A stretch of DNA of 44,891 nucleotides from an uncultured Collinsella sp. GTDB lineage: Bacteria; Actinomycetota; Coriobacteriia; Coriobacteriales; Coriobacteriaceae. The notes beneath the pieces are model-generated. The model had not been told where the DNA came from. It was given only the letters and a program-made list of their open reading frames with translations, and searched no databases. Position 1 is the stretch's first letter; every line of letters starts with the position of its first letter. This document shows, in pieces, positions 42,181 through 44,891 of this stretch. Location of the stretch: contig CAUDAE010000003.1 of the NCBI GenBank assembly GCA_958447445.1, positions 1 to 44,891 of the forward strand. The letters run 5' to 3'. The position numbers and the translations under genes are program-made.

Positions 42181-44092
42181 GGCAACTACCGCCGAGCGCG
42201 CGCTCAACCGCAAGGGCGGCACCATGTCGCGCCTCATCAAGACGCTCTTTGGCTTCTACCCCGTGCTTTTGCCCCTCGTCGTCGTCGGCGTGGTGCTCTG
42301 CGCCATCATCAACTCCATCGGCGCGACCTTCCTTCAGAGCGCCCTGCAGATTATTAGCGAATCGTGGCAGTCGGGCGATTGGGAAGCCGCGCAGCCCAAG
42401 ATCGCACAGCTCGTGACCACCCTCGCCTGCATCTACGGCGTCGGCATCCTGTCCTCGCTGTTCTGGAACCGCGCCATGGCCATTGTCACGCAGGGCTCGC
42501 TGGAGAAGCTGCGCGAGAAGATGTTCAACCGCATGCAGGACCTGCCGATTCGCTACTTCGACACGCACCAGCGCGGCGACATCATGAGCCACTACACCAA
42601 CGACATCGACACGCTGCGCCAGATGATCAGCCAGTCGCTGCCCAACCTGCTCATGACGACCATCGTCATCGTCACGGTGTTCTTTATCATGCTGTACTAC
42701 AGCGTGTGGATGTGCCTGGTCATTGTGGCCGGCGTCGCCTTTATGACCTTTATGACCAAGCTGCTCGGCTCCAACTCCGCGCGCTTCTTCATTGCGCAGC
42801 AGACCGAACTCGGCGTGGTCGAGGGCCATATCGAGGAAGTCATGAACGGTCAGAAGGTCGTAAAGGCATTCTGCCACGAGTCTGCCGCCGAGGCCGATTT
42901 TGACGAGCGCAACGAAAAGCTCTTCGAGGTCTCGCAAAAGGCCAACATGTACGCCAACATCCTCATGCCCATCCTTATGAACCTGGGCAACCTGCTCTAC
43001 GTGCTGGTCGCACTGGCAGGCGGCATTTTCCTAGCGCTGGGCGTGCCCAACCTGAGCATCTCGGGCATGGCACTGTCCATCGCCGTCGTGGTGCCGTTCC
43101 TCAACATGACCAAGCAGTTCTGCGGACAGATCGGCCAGATCTCGCAGCAGATCAACGCCGTGGTCATGGGCCTCGCCGGCGCCGACCGTATCTTTGAGCT
43201 CATCGACGAGGAGCCCGAAGCCGACGAAGGCTACGTAACGCTCGTCAACGCGCAGGTGAACCCCGAGACCTGGGAGTTCGAGGAGGCCGACCACCACACC
43301 GGCATGTGGGCATGGAAACACCCACACCGCGCAACCGGCGAGATCGAGTACGTGCCGCTGCGCGGCGACCTGGTCATGGACAATGTGGACTTTGGCTACA
43401 CGCCCGACCACGAGGTGCTGCACGGCGTGTCCGTGTTTGCCAAGCCGGGCCAGAAGGTCGCGTTTGTCGGCGCCACCGGTGCCGGTAAGACGACCATCAC
43501 CAACCTCATCAACCGCCTCTATGACATTGCCGACGGCAAGATCCGCTACGACGGCATTAACGTCAACAAGATCCGCAAGGCCGATCTGCGCCGCTCGCTG
43601 GGCGTCGTGCTACAGGACGTGAACCTGTTCACCGGCACCGTGATGGATAACATCCGCTACGGCAATCTGGACGCTACCGACGAGGAGTGCATCGCGGCGG
43701 CCAAGCTCGCGGGCGCGGACGACTTTATCACCCGCCTGCCCGACGGCTACGACACCATGCTCACCGGCAACGGCGCACAGCTGTCGCAGGGCCAGCGCCA
43801 GCTGATCTCGATCGCACGCGCCGCCGTCGCCGATCCGCCGGCGATGATCCTGGACGAGGCCACGTCGAGCATCGATACCCGCACCGAGGCCATCGTGCAG
43901 GCGGGCATGGACAAGCTCATGGAGGGCCGCACGACGTTTGTCATCGCGCACCGCCTGTCCACCGTGCGCAACTCCGACGCAATCATCTGTCTGGACCACG
44001 GCCGCATCATCGAGCGCGGCAACCACGACGAGCTAATCGCCAAGCGCGGATACTACTATCAGCTCTATACCGGAGCGTTTGAGCTGGAGTAG
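42173..44092 (+). CDS. Heterodimeric ABC exporter half, catalytically competent ATP site
   Basis: 639 residues: membrane domain (about 20-330), a longer linker before the ATPase domain (about 345-400, INAQ/NPETWEFEEADHH region), Walker A GATGAGKTT (about 433-441), signature LSQGQRQLISIARA (about 536), and Walker B MILDEATSSID with the catalytic Glu (about 558). It complements the Asp-containing partner. ATG overlaps the previous stop (ATGAGTAA). Structured repeat A5 and an intrinsic terminator follow. Confidence 0.94.
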   Translation: MSKATTAERALNRKGGTMSRLIKTLFGFYPVLLPLVVVGVVLCAIINSIGATFLQSALQIISESWQSGDWEAAQPKIAQLVTTLACIYGVGILSSLFWNRAMAIVTQGSLEKLREKMFNRMQDLPIRYFDTHQRGDIMSHYTNDIDTLRQMISQSLPNLLMTTIVIVTVFFIMLYYSVWMCLVIVAGVAFMTFMTKLLGSNSARFFIAQQTELGVVEGHIEEVMNGQKVVKAFCHESAAEADFDERNEKLFEVSQKANMYANILMPILMNLGNLLYVLVALAGGIFLALGVPNLSISGMALSIAVVVPFLNMTKQFCGQIGQISQQINAVVMGLAGADRIFELIDEEPEADEGYVTLVNAQVNPETWEFEEADHHTGMWAWKHPHRATGEIEYVPLRGDLVMDNVDFGYTPDHEVLHGVSVFAKPGQKVAFVGATGAGKTTITNLINRLYDIADGKIRYDGINVNKIRKADLRRSLGVVLQDVNLFTGTVMDNIRYGNLDATDEECIAAAKLAGADDFITRLPDGYDTMLTGNGAQLSQGQRQLISIARAAVADPPAMILDEATSSIDTRTEAIVQAGMDKLMEGRTTFVIAHRLSTVRNSDAIICLDHGRIIERGNHDELIAKRGYYYQLYTGAFELE

Positions 44093-44093
44093 T

Positions 44094-44176
44094 TCGGCTC
44101 GCCGAGATGGCCGATTTGTCGCTCATTCGTCGGGCATGACCCTAAGGTCAATGCCCTCCTCTTTCGGGGCAAATCG
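44094..44176 (+). repeat. Structured 3'-UTR element, copy A5 (opposite strand)
   Basis: Begins 1 base after the exporter stop, in sense orientation. It has a small terminal hairpin (44094-44105), outer stem CGATTTG/CAAATCG (44112-44118 with 44170-44176), and inner hairpin 44132-44156 (GGGCAT, GACC-CTAA-GGTC, one-base A bulge, ATGCCC), followed by TCCTCTTTC as in copy A3. Outer-stem bases differ from all other copies, but pairing is kept. Confidence 0.8.
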
Positions 44177-44216
44177 ACTCATCTCAACGACCCAAATACA
44201 ATGCACCGCAACGAAT

Positions 44217-44253
44217 AAAGCCTCCGCTGCCACACGAGCTGCGGAGGCTTTTT
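44217..44253 (+). terminator. Intrinsic terminator of the marR-ABC operon
   Basis: GCCTCCGC/GCGGAGGC stem (44220-44227 and 44241-44248) with a 13-base loop, followed by five T residues, preceded by AAA. Read-through on the minus strand would also meet a T-run. Confidence 0.9.
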
Positions 44254-44262
44254 CATGCCGGC

Positions 44263-44434
44263 CGGAAACCGTATCCCACTTTTCGGGCCCAAAATGGGAT
44301 GCCGTTTCCCGCTGGACCCCCTCCGGGAAACGGCATCCCATTTCAAGGGGGTAAACCGGGATGTGATTTCCCCTAACGGCACCTTTGGGAAGCCGCATCC
44401 CACTCTAGACGCACAAAACGGGATGAGCTTTCCC
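44263..44434. repeat. Three palindromic units at 62-bp period
   Basis: Units start near 44263, 44325 and 44387, each about 48 bp: (G)GGAAACGGCATCCCA-type left arm, AT/GC core, and a complementary right arm ending TTTCCC. Spacers of about 14 bases are unlike each other. Units 1 and 2 can also pair with each other. It lies between the exporter terminator and the last gene. Confidence 0.8.
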
Positions 44435-44530
44435 ATGGTGATCCAAGACCAGAAGCATGTCCGATAGCGCGGCCAGGTCAAGAACAACAAGGTAAGCGTC
44501 ACGCCAATTTGGACGAGCGTCTGCTGCAGT

Positions 44531-44558
44531 TTGAGGCTGCTGGCCCATATGGTAGAGT
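44531..44558 (+). promoter_or_regulatory. Promoter candidate for the last gene
   Basis: TTGAGG (44531-44536), 16-base spacer, TAGAGT (44553-44558). About 65 bases before the GTG start. A small AGCAC/GTGCT hairpin lies between. Confidence 0.45.
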
Positions 44559-44624
44559 TAACCACCCATGAATTTCAGCACACTGCGTGCTACCTGTTCT
44601 TTTGTCATTTAGGGGAGTGAACTT

Positions 44625-44891
44625 GTGAATACTTCTGTCGCCAAGAAGGCCGGCCAGGCGGTGCGCCTGCTCATGATGGTGCTCACGGCAGTTCTCATCT
44701 TCTTCTTCATCAATGTTATGCTGCTCGTCTCCGATATCCAGGGCACGGCGCGTGTGGTCAACTACGCCGGTCTGGTGCGCGGTACCACGCAGCGAATCGT
44801 TAAGCTCGAGGATGCGGGCCAGCCTCAAGATGACCTGCTCAAAGCCGTGGATTCATACATCAACGGTTTGCGTTACGGAAGTGACGACCTC
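44625..44891 (+). CDS. Membrane protein with extracytoplasmic sensor-like N-terminus (partial)
   Basis: GTG at 44625 has AGGGGAG 7 bases upstream. 89 residues are visible before the window ends. A basic N-terminus (AKKAGQAVR) precedes one membrane helix (about 15-38), then an extracytoplasmic helical segment VVNYAGLVRGTTQRIVKLED. The NYAGxxRGxxQR pattern resembles nitrate/nitrite-sensor-like (PilJ/NarX) input domains of histidine kinases and diguanylate cyclases. The output domain lies beyond the window, so the type is not decided. Confidence 0.7.
   Translation, partial: MNTSVAKKAGQAVRLLMMVLTAVLIFFFINVMLLVSDIQGTARVVNYAGLVRGTTQRIVKLEDAGQPQDDLLKAVDSYINGLRYGSDDL

Noticed and set aside
40297..42240. 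Minus-strand open frame of 647 codons
   Set aside because: Antisense shadow of the ABC exporter genes; the His/Asp/Gly-rich translation is typical of reverse-complement coding sequence.
44263..44434. CRISPR array
   Set aside because: Only three units, each itself palindromic and diverged, spacers of about 14 bp, and no cas gene nearby.

Overview
The window looks like chromosome from a GC-rich member of the Coriobacteriia, most like Collinsella. The signs are housekeeping genes with NTG starts and purine-rich ribosome binding sites, actinobacterial-type proteins, a sortase-anchored giant pilin-like protein, and many short palindromic intergenic repeats. The genus is inferred from memory of such genomes; no search was run. 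About 30 genes are supported. Most are on the minus strand up to 31.4 kb and are mixed after that.

Layout. 0-9.7 kb (minus): a complete F1Fo ATP synthase operon in the order membrane protein-a-c-b-delta-alpha-gamma-beta-epsilon, with a promoter near 9.74 kb and an intrinsic terminator after epsilon, followed by murA and an LCP-family cell-wall ligase. 9.9-16.8 kb (minus): upp, glpK, a TsaC/Sua5 protein, a hicAB toxin-antitoxin pair with a perfect palindrome on its promoter, a prmC with a large Ala/Glu-rich insertion, and prfA. 17.1-24.9 kb: a decayed transposase and a 2367-residue surface protein (signal peptide, fibro-slime region, SpaA-like domains, ten FctA/Spy0128-type pilin domains, LPYTG anchor). 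A short leader ORF precedes it, and two halves of a palindromic repeat bracket the whole block. 24.9-29.4 kb: an M20 peptidase and a polar amino-acid ABC transporter. 29.6-33 kb: an aldose-1-epimerase-like protein, an unrecognised membrane protein and an MFS exporter. 33-38 kb (accessory): two DUF4143-type AAA ATPases, a low-molecular-weight tyrosine phosphatase and an intact IS3-family element with 27-bp ends. 38-44.9 kb: a TIGR04076-like protein, a pyridoxamine kinase, a marR regulator with a heterodimeric ABC exporter, and the start of a membrane sensor cut by the window end.

The most unusual content is not protein-coding. (1) Both DUF4143 ATPase genes carry three operator-like repeats at exactly 33-bp spacing just upstream of the start codon, although the two operator sequences are unrelated. 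In the first gene the three sites form a roughly 115-bp symmetric palindrome with perfect 32-bp arms, and one arm contains the ribosome binding site. (2) Five copies of a structured element (a terminal hairpin, a long-range outer stem, and an inner hairpin with a conserved one-base bulge and tetraloop) lie in the window. Four of them are in sense orientation directly after stop codons. Their outer-stem sequences differ while pairing is kept, as expected for a conserved RNA structure. (3) Several further palindromic repeat families occur between genes: the GTGACAAAGGGAC type, cruciforms with roughly 20-bp arms, a 62-bp-period array, and a 156-bp inverted-repeat element that may encode a 42-residue peptide.
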